DNA of 64,000 bases from Syntrophaceticus sp050949745 (GTDB lineage: Bacteria > Bacillota > DSM-12270 > Thermacetogeniales > Thermacetogeniaceae), in NCBI GenBank assembly GCA_050949745.1, contig JBMNGF010000012.1:62001-126000 (forward strand). Direction: 5' to 3'. This document shows, in pieces, positions 52,445 to 61,936 of the stretch. The stretch's first letter is position 1. Every line of letters begins with the position of its first letter. The notes below the pieces were generated by a model, which was not told the origin of the DNA, ran no database searches, and saw nothing but the letters and a program-made list of their open reading frames with translations. A program made the translations under genes and the position numbers.

Positions 52445-53983
52445 ATGAATATAAATGATGCTAAAGCAGGGCTCAAAAAACGTCTGGGCTTTGCCCCCGA
52501 TTTTTTTAATAAGCTCGATAAGAAAAAGAAAATCCTATTTGTTAGTGGAGCTGTTATTTGCCTGGTGATCACCATTATGCTGATCAGGTTTGTTACAAAG
52601 TCCAGTATTGTTCCTCTCTATACCGATATCGATCTCCGGGATGCAGCAGCTATTACTGAGTATTTAGAAGACAAGAATATATCCTATGAGCTAAAGGATG
52701 AGGGAGGCACAATCCTCGTTCCGGAGGATCAGAAATATCAGATTAGGCTGGATCTGGCCAATAATGGTCTACCTCAAGGGAATGTTATTGGATTTGAGTC
52801 ATTTGATGAGATGCGTTTCGGTGAAACAGAAAGCACACAAAAGGTAAGGTATACTGCGGCTTTGCAGGGTGAACTGGAGAGAACAATCAGTAAGATTGAA
52901 GGGGTTGATGATGTACGTGTGCATATCGTCATGCCTGAAGAATCCCTGTTCGTAGAGGATAAAAAAGAAGCCACCTCCTCTGTATTTTTGAACCTAAAAC
53001 CGGGGTATAGCCTAAAGGACACACAAGTGCATGGCATCACCCGCCTGGTAGCCAGTGGTGTGGAAGGCCTTACTGCGGAAAATGTGACTGTTGTCGATTC
53101 TGAAGGGAATGTGCTCTCAGACAGCATCGGTGAAAAAAACCAGATTGGTGGAAAGTTCACTGCGGATCAGTTGCAGTTGAAGCTCGATTATGAAAAACGG
53201 CTAAACAATTCTCTACAGAGCATGTTGGAGCGTGTGGTGGGATCCGAAAAGGCTGTTGTCCGCTCTAATGTGGTCTTTGATTTTGATCAGGTGGAGATCA
53301 GCCAAGAGGATTACGGGGATAGAGAGATTAGAAAAAGTCATACAATCGAGGAAACCTCAACAGATGGTGCTGCAGCCCAGGGACAGCCAGGCACGGGAGC
53401 GAATATCCCCGATTATCAGCAGGTTGAAAACCAGGAGGGTACATATAATCAGAAAACAGAAAAAATAATTGATTATGAAATTGATAAAGAGACTACACAT
53501 CGATTGGCAGCACCCGGAAAGATCGAACGGATTTCTGTATCGGTGCTATTGGGGGATGAGTTCACTCTTCAACAACAGCAGATGATTGCGGATATGGTTG
53601 CCTCAGCAGCAGGGGTTCGCCCAGAAAGTGAGGATAGGGTGACAGTAACCTGTCTGCCATTTGGCTCTGTAGAGGAGGAGGCAGGGCAGGGAATAGGCGG
53701 CTTTTGGAACCGCAGTCTGTGGTTCATCATTATAATTATCATTTTGGTGGCTGCTTTTCTGCTGTTCTGGCTGCTGCGCAGAAACAAAACAGAGACTATG
53801 TACAGTGAACAGGAAGCGATGGTTCAGGACCTGCTGAATTTAAAGCAGCAGGAAATCATGACGCCTTCACCAGAGCAAAAGGAAGAGAAAGAGATGCTGG
53901 GAAAATTGAGAAAACTTGCTAGGAACAATTCAAAGGATACTGCGGAAGTGCTCAAATCCTGGCTTTCTAATGATCAGAGGTGA
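52445..53983 (+). CDS. fliF: Flagellar MS-ring protein FliF
   Basis: A 512-residue membrane protein that forms the MS ring. N-terminal membrane segment (ILFVSGAVICLVITIMLI), YscJ/FliF domain (RYTAALQGELERTISKIEGV, VRVHIVMPEESLFV), a periplasmic region with RKSHTIEETS, a second membrane segment (SLWFIIIIIILVAAFLLFWL) and a cytoplasmic tail binding FliG. The tail ends LKSWLSND, the usual FliG-binding motif. Confidence 0.97.
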   Translation: MNINDAKAGLKKRLGFAPDFFNKLDKKKKILFVSGAVICLVITIMLIRFVTKSSIVPLYTDIDLRDAAAITEYLEDKNISYELKDEGGTILVPEDQKYQIRLDLANNGLPQGNVIGFESFDEMRFGETESTQKVRYTAALQGELERTISKIEGVDDVRVHIVMPEESLFVEDKKEATSSVFLNLKPGYSLKDTQVHGITRLVASGVEGLTAENVTVVDSEGNVLSDSIGEKNQIGGKFTADQLQLKLDYEKRLNNSLQSMLERVVGSEKAVVRSNVVFDFDQVEISQEDYGDREIRKSHTIEETSTDGAAAQGQPGTGANIPDYQQVENQEGTYNQKTEKIIDYEIDKETTHRLAAPGKIERISVSVLLGDEFTLQQQQMIADMVASAAGVRPESEDRVTVTCLPFGSVEEEAGQGIGGFWNRSLWFIIIIIILVAAFLLFWLLRRNKTETMYSEQEAMVQDLLNLKQQEIMTPSPEQKEEKEMLGKLRKLARNNSKDTAEVLKSWLSNDQR

Positions 53984-53989
53984 TGAAAT

Positions 53990-54991
53990 GTGACTCGGCT
54001 AACGAGCAGTCAAAAAGCAGCTGTCCTGCTGCTCACTTTAGAAGAAAATAGTGCGGTTCAAGTTATGAAACAGTTAGATGAGTGTGAACTTGAACAGCTA
54101 TGCTTGGAAATCGCCAATCTCGGGAAAGTAACACCAGAGATGGTCAAGGATGTGGCTGAGGAATTTTATGAGATGTGTTTGGCCAATCAATATATCAACA
54201 GTGGTGGGATCGATTATGCCCGTTCACTGATGGAGAAAGCCTTGGGTCCAACAAAAGCTAATGATATCATCAATCACCTTACAGCTACATTAAAAGTGCG
54301 GCCCTTTGACTCTCTGCGTAAAACAGATCCTGCACAGCTGCTCGAATATATTCATAATGAGCACCCGCAGACCATTGCTTTAGTCCTGGCACACTTATCT
54401 CCTGAGCAGGCAGCTGGAATTATTTCTGGGCTTGCTCCTGCAAAGCAGACAGAGGTAGCTTACCGGATGGCTGTTATGGACAGCACATCCCCAGATATCA
54501 TTAAAGAAGTGGAGCGTATCCTGGAAAAAAAGCTGTCAGCGGTTGTTTCTCGAGATTATACCAGTGTGGGAGGGGTCAACTCAGTTGTTGAAGTTTTGAA
54601 CAGGGTTGACCGTTCGACAGAAAAGATGATCCTGGAGACTTTGGAGGGCAAGAATCCGGAGTTGGCGGAACAGGTCAAAAAACTTCTCTTTGTCTTTGAA
54701 GATATTGTGCGACTGGATGATCGATATGTACAGCTGGTTTTAAGCAGGATCGACCAGAGGGATCTGGCACTGGCTCTAAAGGGTGCTGCTTCCAGTGTCT
54801 ATGAAAAGATCGAACAAAATATGTCCAAACGGGCTTCCCAAATCCTGAAAGATGAACTGGCATTTCTGGGGCCAGTGCGGATCAGAGATGTGGAGGAAGC
54901 CCAACAGAGAATTGTCTCTGTTATCCGTAAATTGGAGGAGCAGGGGGAGATTATTATCGTCAGGGGTAATGAAGACCAGGTAGTTATATAG
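53990..54991 (+). CDS. fliG: Flagellar motor switch protein FliG
   Basis: A 333-residue rotor protein. N-terminal FliF-binding part, middle ARM domain with EHPQTIALVLAHLSPEQAAG, and C-terminal torque domain with charged residues in RLDDRYVQLVLSRIDQRDLA. The start is GTG 53990, 6 bp after fliF. Confidence 0.97.
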   Translation: MTRLTSSQKAAVLLLTLEENSAVQVMKQLDECELEQLCLEIANLGKVTPEMVKDVAEEFYEMCLANQYINSGGIDYARSLMEKALGPTKANDIINHLTATLKVRPFDSLRKTDPAQLLEYIHNEHPQTIALVLAHLSPEQAAGIISGLAPAKQTEVAYRMAVMDSTSPDIIKEVERILEKKLSAVVSRDYTSVGGVNSVVEVLNRVDRSTEKMILETLEGKNPELAEQVKKLLFVFEDIVRLDDRYVQLVLSRIDQRDLALALKGAASSVYEKIEQNMSKRASQILKDELAFLGPVRIRDVEEAQQRIVSVIRKLEEQGEIIIVRGNEDQVVI

Positions 54992-55055
54992 GAATGAAAA
55001 AAATGAATAGTTGTTGGTTGGTCGTTCGAATTTCTTATAGAAAGGGGGTGGGAAT

Positions 55056-55820
55056 TTGATCAGGGGTCTATACACCGCAGCGGCTGGTATGATGGCCAGG
55101 GAGGCAGAGGTCGATGTTATTTCCAATAATATGGCTAATGTAGATACTCCTGGCTACCGCAAGGATGAGGCCTTGGCTGCTTCTTTTCCCAAGATGTTGT
55201 TGTCACGTATCGCTGAACAGAGAGCTGTAGTCGGAGTAATGGGAACAGGCTGTATAATTGATGAAGTAGCCACATCATTTGCAGAGGGTACTATGCGTAT
55301 GACCGGGCACCCCTTTGATCTGGCTCTCCATGGCAATGGCAATGCCTTCTTTACAGTAAGGGATGAAGATGGTGAGCTCTTATATACCAGAAATGGCAAC
55401 TTTGTCTTGAATGAAAACAGGATGTTGGTGACCGGTACAGGTGATGTGGTGCTCGGTGAGATCGCTGGAGAGCCTGTAGAGATCTTTGTACCTACCGGTA
55501 ACCTGGTTGTTGATGAAAGTGGTTATCTGAATGGAGCTGTTGATACTGATGGTCGGAATGTAACCCGGCTTTACCTGAGGGCAAAACCGGATGATGCTCT
55601 ATGGGAAAAGAGGGGTGATACCATATTTCAGGGCGAAGCCCAGGAACCGGCGGGGCTTGTCAGGGTAGAACAAGGGGCATATGAGGGTTCTAATGTAGAT
55701 CAGGTAGAAGAAATGATCAAATTGATCACTGCCACACGAGCCTATGAAGCCAATGCTAAAGTAATACAAATTACTGACAGCACTTTAGATAAGCTGGTCA
55801 ATAGTGTAGGCAGTGCTTGA
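55056..55820 (+). CDS. flgF: Flagellar basal-body rod protein FlgF
   Basis: A 254-residue rod protein of the FlgF/FlgG family. N-terminal rod motif MIRGLYTAAAGMMAREAEVD, SNNMANVDTPGYRKDEA; core hook-rod fold; C-terminal VEEMIKLITATRAYEANAKV. The start is TTG 55056 after AAGGGGGTGGG. A short GGTTGGTCGTT repeat tract lies just upstream. Confidence 0.9.
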   Translation: MIRGLYTAAAGMMAREAEVDVISNNMANVDTPGYRKDEALAASFPKMLLSRIAEQRAVVGVMGTGCIIDEVATSFAEGTMRMTGHPFDLALHGNGNAFFTVRDEDGELLYTRNGNFVLNENRMLVTGTGDVVLGEIAGEPVEIFVPTGNLVVDESGYLNGAVDTDGRNVTRLYLRAKPDDALWEKRGDTIFQGEAQEPAGLVRVEQGAYEGSNVDQVEEMIKLITATRAYEANAKVIQITDSTLDKLVNSVGSA

Positions 55821-55855
55821 GCAGGGGCTGGACCTTTTTAAGGAGGCCTCTAAAT

Positions 55856-55886
55856 GGGCGCTGATCGAACGAGGCGCCCCTTTATC
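55856..55886 (+). terminator. Weak terminator between flgF and flgG
   Basis: GGGCGC (55856-55861) with GCGCCC (55874-55879) followed by CTTTATCTT. It may reduce but probably does not end transcription into flgG. Confidence 0.45.
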
Positions 55887-55911
55887 TTGCAAATAGAGGA
55901 GGGCTGTAAAT

Positions 55912-56697
55912 ATGCTGCGTGCTCTTTATTCTGCCGCTTCTGGTTTAGTGGCACAGCAGTTCAATATCGATACCATCTCCAATAACCTGGCCAATGTTAA
56001 TACAACAGGCTATAAAAAGATAAGACCCGAGTTTCAGGATCTGTTTTATTCAAGATTACAAAGACCTGCAGCAGAGCGGGGAGAACCGCCACTGGGGTTG
56101 TTAGTGGGGCATGGTGTAAGGCCATCTGGTTCACAGAGCTTAATGGATCAGGGGAATCCGCAGAAGACCGATAATGCTCTGGATGTTGCCCTTATGGGCC
56201 GCGGCTTTTTTGTGGTGAGTGAGGATCGGGAAGGCTTGAACAGGTTTTATACCAGAGATGGCAGCTTTAGGCAGGATGCTGATGGGGATATTGTGACAAG
56301 TGATGGCTATTATGTTTTAAGTGAAAACTGGAATGTGATTAATATTCCTGGTAGTGCACAGGAGATCAGTATTGACAGGAATGGTTTGATCAGTTACACC
56401 TTGTCTGGTGATGATCAAGCTATAAATGCCGGCAGACTAGGTGTAGTACGATTTGCCAATCCTGTAGGCCTGGCAAGGGAAGGGCATAATCTTTACCAGG
56501 TCACAGCAGCATCTGGCAACCCACAAGCGGGTACAGCTGACAGCACTGTGGAGCAGTACTATCTTGAATCAGCAAATGTTCAGGTTGTTGATGAAATAAT
56601 AAATTTAATAACAGCACAGAGGGCTTATGAATTAAATTCAAAAGCTGTTCAGGCAGCAGATGAGATGCTTGGCATCGCCAATAACCTGCGCAGATAG
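55912..56697 (+). CDS. flgG: Flagellar basal-body rod protein FlgG
   Basis: A 261-residue distal rod protein. Seen: MLRALYSAASGLVAQQFNID, SNNLANVNTTGYKKIRPEFQ, the FlgG-specific LLVGHGVRPSG, QKTDNALDVALMGRGFFVV and the C-terminal VVDEIINLITAQRAYELNSK. Typical FlgG length. Confidence 0.95.
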   Translation: MLRALYSAASGLVAQQFNIDTISNNLANVNTTGYKKIRPEFQDLFYSRLQRPAAERGEPPLGLLVGHGVRPSGSQSLMDQGNPQKTDNALDVALMGRGFFVVSEDREGLNRFYTRDGSFRQDADGDIVTSDGYYVLSENWNVINIPGSAQEISIDRNGLISYTLSGDDQAINAGRLGVVRFANPVGLAREGHNLYQVTAASGNPQAGTADSTVEQYYLESANVQVVDEIINLITAQRAYELNSKAVQAADEMLGIANNLRR

Positions 56698-56856
56698 TTA
56701 CCTATTATTTCAGGATGCCTTTAATAAAATAAAAGGGGCAGAGTTCTCCGCTCTGTCACCAAACAATAGACCACCCTAGTTCAGAGGTGGTTTATTGCTA
56801 TTTAGCCCTAATTTGGGCCTTATTGACCAAATATATGGGACTATGGTCCTTTACGG

Positions 56857-56886
56857 TTGACATTTGACGATAATATCTAATATAAT
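56857..56886 (+). promoter_or_regulatory. Promoter before the HTH gene and flgB
   Basis: -35 TTGACA (56857-56862), 18-bp spacer, -10 TATAAT (56881-56886), about 78 bp before the HTH gene. It gives the second half of the flagellar operon an internal promoter of sigma-A type. Confidence 0.7.
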
Positions 56887-56963
56887 CACTTATGAGTACT
56901 GTTTCTACAATTATCCATCAAATATGACATTATTTGTTGTTTTCATGGAAGGAGAGGTTCTGA

Positions 56964-57653
56964 TTGGGCAGGCTAAAAGCTGAAATCGATCAAGATGAAT
57001 TTTTATTACTTTATAAAAAGGGTTTCACCGATCAGGCAATTGCAGAGCATTTTTGTGTTCATCGCTCTACAATAACCCGTAGGCGCCAGCAGATGTCACT
57101 CCCTCCGGTCAGAAAGCGCGGAGAACGTGGACCAGGGGCAGTTCAGAAGAACCTTCCATATTATGTCGAGACATTTCGCCTCTTAAAATATCTAGAGGAA
57201 TACATCAGAGAAGAAGCAAGGAAGGCTCGCAGTGAAGCCGCTGCTCAGGGGAATGAGGAGGAACAGAATCACCTCCACCTGCGCTCATGGTTAGCGACAG
57301 GGGTCGAACCTGCTCCAGTGCCCCATCCTGTTCCTGAGAAATATGTGAAAAACTCCTTGATGCCAAAGCCCGAAAAGGTCAGACAGCTTTTAGATATGGA
57401 ATATCATGCCGCAAGAGCGGGACTTGCCGGTGTTCCGGGACCCTCGATCATAAAACTTGCCCAGGTTTATAAAACAGCAGATGAAAAGACAAAAAGCGAT
57501 CTTATCAGACAGGCTATCGCAGAAGCTGGTTATGTGGGTGTTCATGAAACAGTAGAACATGTGCTCAAGAATGGATTCACCAGCTATGACGATTGGGTAA
57601 ATCTATGGACAGAAAATAGTGATACAGCCATGCAGTGGGCTTCAAGTACATAA
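56964..57653 (+). CDS. Helix-turn-helix protein of unknown role in the flagellar operon
   Basis: A 229-residue protein I cannot place in a named family. The N-terminal 45 residues form a resolvase/Hin-like helix-turn-helix (LLYKKGFTDQAIAEHFCVHR, STITRRRQQM). A charged helical segment follows (YLEEYIREEARKARSEAAAQ), then a Pro-rich linker (EPAPVPHPVPEK) and a C-terminal region with GPSIIKLAQVY. No recombinase catalytic residues are seen, so it is a DNA binder and not a recombinase. It has its own promoter and lies between flgG and flgB; it may regulate flagellar genes (inference). TTG start after GGAAGGAGAGG. Confidence 0.75.
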   Translation: MGRLKAEIDQDEFLLLYKKGFTDQAIAEHFCVHRSTITRRRQQMSLPPVRKRGERGPGAVQKNLPYYVETFRLLKYLEEYIREEARKARSEAAAQGNEEEQNHLHLRSWLATGVEPAPVPHPVPEKYVKNSLMPKPEKVRQLLDMEYHAARAGLAGVPGPSIIKLAQVYKTADEKTKSDLIRQAIAEAGYVGVHETVEHVLKNGFTSYDDWVNLWTENSDTAMQWASST

Positions 57654-57688
57654 TCATATATCTGTAAAAACCTGAAGGAGGGAGTATC

Positions 57689-58057
57689 TTGCTGTTCAAT
57701 TCGGTAACAGGAGTTATGGAGAGGGCATTGGACCTTAATTGGATCCGCCAGCAGCTGATCAGCAATAATATAGCTAATGTTGACACACCTAACTATAAGC
57801 GGATGGATATGGACTTCAGGAGTTCACTACTCAAAGCGCTCTCTGATCAGTCAGCATCCCAATCCAGTACAGATGGAGTAAAAGTTGAAATTGTCGTTTC
57901 AGATGACTTGGCACACAGTAATGACGGAAACAGTGTTGATATAGAAAAGGAGATGGCAGGACAAGCTGTCAACTCATTACAATATGCTCTCCTGACCAGA
58001 TTGGTATCAGACCAATTTGGTATCTTGAGGACAGCGATAACAGAAGGGAGAAGGTGA
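57689..58057 (+). CDS. flgB: Flagellar basal-body rod protein FlgB
   Basis: A 122-residue proximal rod protein. Motif LISNNIANVDTPNYKRMDMD near the start and the C-terminal QYALLTRLVSDQFGILRTAI. The start is TTG 57689 after GGAGGGAG. It begins the usual flgB-flgC-fliE trio. Confidence 0.94.
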   Translation: MLFNSVTGVMERALDLNWIRQQLISNNIANVDTPNYKRMDMDFRSSLLKALSDQSASQSSTDGVKVEIVVSDDLAHSNDGNSVDIEKEMAGQAVNSLQYALLTRLVSDQFGILRTAITEGRR

Positions 58058-58061
58058 GTAG

Positions 58062-58520
58062 TTGGGAATGTTCACTGGAATTGAGATAAGCAGCAGTGCT
58101 CTGACCGCTCAAAGGCTGCGCATGGACATTATTTCGAATAATATAGCCAATCAAGGAACAACTAGATCAGGGCAGCTTGATGCTAATGGAAGGCCGCTGC
58201 CTTACAGGAGGGAGTTCCCAGTCTTTGAAGCGGGAGTGTCTTTCAGTTCTTATATGGAGGAGTCGGGGAGGGGCTTGGGAGCTGATAATAAGCCTGGGGT
58301 AAGGGTTACAGCTATTCTGGAAGACAATGCGCCCTTTCCTCTCATCTATAACCCTGGGCATCCCGATGCAGATAATGATGGGTATGTAAGGATGCCAAAT
58401 GTCAATGTGATGCAGGAGATGGTAGATATGATCAGTGCCAGCCGAGCATATGAGGCCAGTATTTCTGCTTTAAACGCTTCAAAGGATATGAGTGTCAGGG
58501 CGATCGAAATCGGGAGATAA
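58062..58520 (+). CDS. flgC: Flagellar basal-body rod protein FlgC
   Basis: A 152-residue proximal rod protein. Seen: FTGIEISSSALTAQRLRMDI, SNNIANQGTTRSG and the C-terminal PNVNVMQEMVDMISASRAYE. It follows flgB by 4 bp. Confidence 0.95.
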   Translation: MGMFTGIEISSSALTAQRLRMDIISNNIANQGTTRSGQLDANGRPLPYRREFPVFEAGVSFSSYMEESGRGLGADNKPGVRVTAILEDNAPFPLIYNPGHPDADNDGYVRMPNVNVMQEMVDMISASRAYEASISALNASKDMSVRAIEIGR

Positions 58521-58547
58521 AAAATATTTATAACGGAGATGTTTTAG

Positions 58548-58847
58548 ATGGAGATTCAGGCTAAAATTCCAGTACTGCTGCCACAGGGTCTGGAGAATGG
58601 TAGTACCAATACAGTGCAAAAAGGGACAGAATCCTTTCAGGATATTCTCACACAGGCCGTCAGTAAAGTAGATGCCCTGCAGAAGGATGCGGAGCTGAGA
58701 GCTTATCAGACAGCGATGGGAGATGCCGGGAGCTTTCATCAGGCTGTAATTGCTTCAGAAAAGGCAATGCTGGCTCTGCAGCTTACTGTTCAAGTGCAAA
58801 ATAAGGTTGTTGAGGCCTATCAAGAAGTGATGAGGATACAGATCTAA
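58548..58847 (+). CDS. fliE: Flagellar hook-basal body protein FliE
   Basis: A 99-residue protein joining the MS ring and rod. C-terminal FliE pattern ASEKAMLALQLTVQVQNKVV and AYQEVMRIQI. AACGGAG precedes the ATG. It follows flgC by 27 bp. Confidence 0.93.
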   Translation: MEIQAKIPVLLPQGLENGSTNTVQKGTESFQDILTQAVSKVDALQKDAELRAYQTAMGDAGSFHQAVIASEKAMLALQLTVQVQNKVVEAYQEVMRIQI

Positions 58848-58889
58848 AGTAAGAGCAATAAGCAATCCTGCAAAGGTGGTGCAGTTAGA

Positions 58890-59684
58890 TTGGATGTTGC
58901 AACAATAATCGGATTGCTAATAGGGTTTGCTGCAGTTATAGGTGGTTTTTTAATCGAGGGGGGGCAATCTAGCGCCCTGTTTTCGCTCACAGCATTGATC
59001 ATTGTATTAGGCGGGACGATAGGTGCCACAGCAGTCTCTTTTAATCTGAAAGACATCAAGAAATTTCCGGTTCTGCTGGTTATAGCTTTTAATGGGCAGA
59101 CCTATGATAAAGAGAAATTAATAGATAGAATAGTCGATATTGCCATTAAGGCGCGGCGGGACAGCCTTTTAAGTTTGGAAAACAGCCTCGAAACGATTGA
59201 TGATAATTTTCTCAAAAAAGGGCTGCAGTTGATCATCGATAGGATCGATACCTCAGTTCTGCGCGATATTTTAGAGAATGATCTTTATTATATGGAAGAA
59301 AGACACCGGCTGGGGATTTCTATCTTTGATGCCGCTGGGGGGTATGCTCCTACGATGGGGATCATCGGTACGGTTGTGGGGTTGATTAATGTCCTCGGCC
59401 ATATGGATTCCCCTGATACTATAGCCCCTGCTATTGCAGTCGCTTTTATCGCCACCCTATATGGGATTGTAACTGCTAATCTGTTTTGGCTTCCTATTGC
59501 TTCCAAACTGAAAGCGAAAAACAATGATGAAGTGCTCTACCGCAGCCTCGCTATAGAAGGACTGTTGGCAATTCAGGAGAGGGAAAACCCGAACTTAATC
59601 AGAGAAAAGCTGCAGTCTTTTCTTGAAGAGAATGAGCGTTCAGCAGAAATGGTAATAGGACAAGTTAGGGATGAAGTGGCATGA
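58890..59684 (+). CDS. motA: Flagellar stator protein MotA
   Basis: A 264-residue stator subunit with four membrane segments (ATIIGLLIGFAAVIGGFLIE, LFSLTALIIVLGGTIGATAV, then AAGGYAPTMGIIGTVVGLIN and AVAFIATLYGIVTANLFWLP). The large cytoplasmic loop contains the FliG-contact region (LSLENSLETIDDNFLKKGLQ). It overlaps motB by 4 bp. The pair drives rotation with protons or sodium ions; the ion cannot be decided with confidence here. Confidence 0.95.
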   Translation: MDVATIIGLLIGFAAVIGGFLIEGGQSSALFSLTALIIVLGGTIGATAVSFNLKDIKKFPVLLVIAFNGQTYDKEKLIDRIVDIAIKARRDSLLSLENSLETIDDNFLKKGLQLIIDRIDTSVLRDILENDLYYMEERHRLGISIFDAAGGYAPTMGIIGTVVGLINVLGHMDSPDTIAPAIAVAFIATLYGIVTANLFWLPIASKLKAKNNDEVLYRSLAIEGLLAIQERENPNLIREKLQSFLEENERSAEMVIGQVRDEVA

Positions 59685-60427
59685 GGTTCAAAAGGAGGAG
59701 GAGACCTCAGGAGAGTGATGGCTCAAATAGAGAGCGTTGGTTGTTGACCTATGCGGATATGATCACTCTGCTGATGATATTTTTTATCATGATGTATGTA
59801 ATCAGTAGTGTTAATGCCGAAAAGTTTCAAAAAATTGCTGCGGCTTTTAGTGAGGCTTTTGACAGTGATTTGATATCCAGTTTAGAAGATATAACAGTGC
59901 CTGAACTCCCTGAGCTCCCTGACGAAGAGGGAGATAGTCCAGGTACAGATCAGCCGCAGTTGGAGCAGGTCAGGGAGGAACTGGAAGAATATTTGAGGGA
60001 GAAGGACCTGGAAAACCAGGTATCGATACAGATGGAAGGGAGAGGTCTGGTGATTAGTTTAAAGGATATCGTTCTCTTCCCATCTGGTTCGGCGAATTTA
60101 ACTCCAAAAGCGAAAAAGATTCTTGCTGATATAGGGATACACCTTCAATCACTTCCCAATTATTTTCGTGTAGAGGGACATACAGATAATGTGCCGATCA
60201 ATACCTCACAGTATCCTTCCAATTGGGAGTTGTCTGCTGCGAGGGCGACAAATGTTGTCCAAGAGCTCATTGTCCAGTGTAAAATTGCATCAGAACGCCT
60301 TTCAGCAACAGGATATGGCGAGTACCGACCGAAGGTTGCAAATGATTCAGCTGAACACCGCCAGATGAACCGCAGGGTAGATATTTTGATTCTAAGGGAT
60401 ATATATGAGGATGTTGAGCCTGATTAG
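59681..60427 (+). CDS. motB: Flagellar stator protein MotB
   Basis: A 248-residue stator subunit. Single membrane segment with the critical aspartate in RWLLTYADMITLLMIFFIMM, then a plug/linker and a C-terminal OmpA-like peptidoglycan-binding domain (FRVEGHTDNVPINTSQYPSN, NWELSAARATNVVQELI). A 4-bp overlap with motA. Confidence 0.96.
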   Translation: MRFKRRRRPQESDGSNRERWLLTYADMITLLMIFFIMMYVISSVNAEKFQKIAAAFSEAFDSDLISSLEDITVPELPELPDEEGDSPGTDQPQLEQVREELEEYLREKDLENQVSIQMEGRGLVISLKDIVLFPSGSANLTPKAKKILADIGIHLQSLPNYFRVEGHTDNVPINTSQYPSNWELSAARATNVVQELIVQCKIASERLSATGYGEYRPKVANDSAEHRQMNRRVDILILRDIYEDVEPD

Positions 60428-60464
60428 GCAGCAACTGGATAGGAGAAGGAGGTTTGGTTCTTAA

Positions 60465-61094
60465 ATGGAGTTAGTGGGGATTTATACCAGTGGCATTCAA
60501 CAATATAAAAAGGCTGTGTCCGATACTGGGAACAGCAGGGACTTTAATCAGGTGTTTGAAAAAACCATGGATAAGGCAATGCCCTATGAGCACTACTTCC
60601 AGCTGGCAGCCAGCAAGTATCAGATCGACCCCGCTATCTTGAAGGCTGTTGCTGAGGTGGAATCAAGCTTCAATCCACAGGCAGTCTCCAGAAGTGGTGC
60701 CCTCGGTCTGATGCAGTTTATGCCTGGCACTGCGCAGTCTCTCGGCATAAACCCCTTTGACCCAGCAGAGAGTATTCAGGGCGCAGCCAAATACCTAAAC
60801 TCACTCCTCGATCAGTTTCAGGGGAGCCTCCCTTTGGCACTTGCTGCTTACAATGCCGGTCCAGGTGCAGTGAGAAAGTACGGTGGCATACCACCATATC
60901 AAGAAACCCAGAATTATGTGAACAAAGTGACACAGTTGATATCCAAGTACGGTGGCTCTGCACAGGATTCTTCTTTAGAAAACAGTCAGGGGGTATCGAG
61001 TATCTATTTTTCTGCTGCAGCAGATCAAAACAGTGCACTCATCTTGCTGTTGAAGGAAATGTTGTTGTTGAGCGCTATTGCAAATTTGAGATAG
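60465..61094 (+). CDS. Lytic transglycosylase (SLT domain)
   Basis: A 209-residue protein with one SLT domain: catalytic Glu in ILKAVAEVESSFNPQAVSRS, then GALGLMQFMPGTAQSLGINP and LPLALAAYNAGPGAVRKYGG. It should cut peptidoglycan to let the rod through. No clear N-terminal signal peptide is visible, which suggests export by the flagellar system or non-classical export (inference). AGGAGG precedes ATG 60465. Confidence 0.93.
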   Translation: MELVGIYTSGIQQYKKAVSDTGNSRDFNQVFEKTMDKAMPYEHYFQLAASKYQIDPAILKAVAEVESSFNPQAVSRSGALGLMQFMPGTAQSLGINPFDPAESIQGAAKYLNSLLDQFQGSLPLALAAYNAGPGAVRKYGGIPPYQETQNYVNKVTQLISKYGGSAQDSSLENSQGVSSIYFSAAADQNSALILLLKEMLLLSAIANLR

Positions 61095-61192
61095 AAACAT
61101 AATGGTCGGTTATCTGATACTGTGATTTCTCTGCCGGTACTTTTATATATAGGTGGACTGTTTTCGGATGATATTTTAAGAGAAAAGAGGTT

Positions 61193-61936
61193 TTGGCGCT
61201 GGCTGCATTGATTTTGAAGAGTGAACAGGTGACTATTTGTCCTTTCAAAGAAAACAAGCAGATTGAAAAAAAAGAGGAAGTAAATGAAATAAACAACCAA
61301 GATCTAGAGGCAGTTATTGCTAAGGCAAAGCTTACAGCACTAAATCTGCTAAATGAAGCCAAATCAAAGGCTGAAAAATTACTAGATGATGCCGAAAAAG
61401 AGGCAGAGAAAATGCTAGCCAAAGCGGAACAGGAGAGCGAAGCGATTAGAGAAAAGGCAGCTGCCAATGGTTATGAAGAGGGATACCGAAAGGCTGAACA
61501 GACACTGGAAAGTGAACAAGAGCGGCTTGAAGCTTCTCGCTTAGAACAAGAAAAGCAGTTAGAGCAGGAAAGGCAGAAAATGATCAAGGAGTTAGAGCCG
61601 TCAATAATCCAGATAGCTTTACAGATAGCGAAGATGATCATCCATACAGAACTGGAACTGCATCCCAATCAGGTGGCCAGTATAGCTAAAGCTGTGCTCT
61701 ACAAAGTATCGGATTTGAAGGATGTAACATTGAAGGTCAGTGCTGAGGATTACAAAATAGTTGCTGACATACTGCCCAACAGCCTGCAGGTCAGCGGTAT
61801 TAAATTGGATGTGGATGAATCTCTTAGAAAAGGTGATTGTACTGCTGAGACACCCTTTGGAATCGTTGATGGGACAATCGATGGCCAGTTTGAAGAAATT
61901 GAACAGAGCTTCCTAGAGGTAGCAGGGAATGGTTGA
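61193..61936 (+). CDS. fliH: Flagellar export stator protein FliH
   Basis: A 247-residue peripheral-stalk-like regulator of the FliI ATPase. Long Ala/Glu-rich coiled coil (KAEKLLDDAEKEAEKMLAKA and similar heptads) followed by the FliH domain (PSIIQIALQIAKMIIHTELE). Overlaps fliI by 8 bp. The start at TTG 61193 is likely. Confidence 0.92.
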   Translation: MALAALILKSEQVTICPFKENKQIEKKEEVNEINNQDLEAVIAKAKLTALNLLNEAKSKAEKLLDDAEKEAEKMLAKAEQESEAIREKAAANGYEEGYRKAEQTLESEQERLEASRLEQEKQLEQERQKMIKELEPSIIQIALQIAKMIIHTELELHPNQVASIAKAVLYKVSDLKDVTLKVSAEDYKIVADILPNSLQVSGIKLDVDESLRKGDCTAETPFGIVDGTIDGQFEEIEQSFLEVAGNG

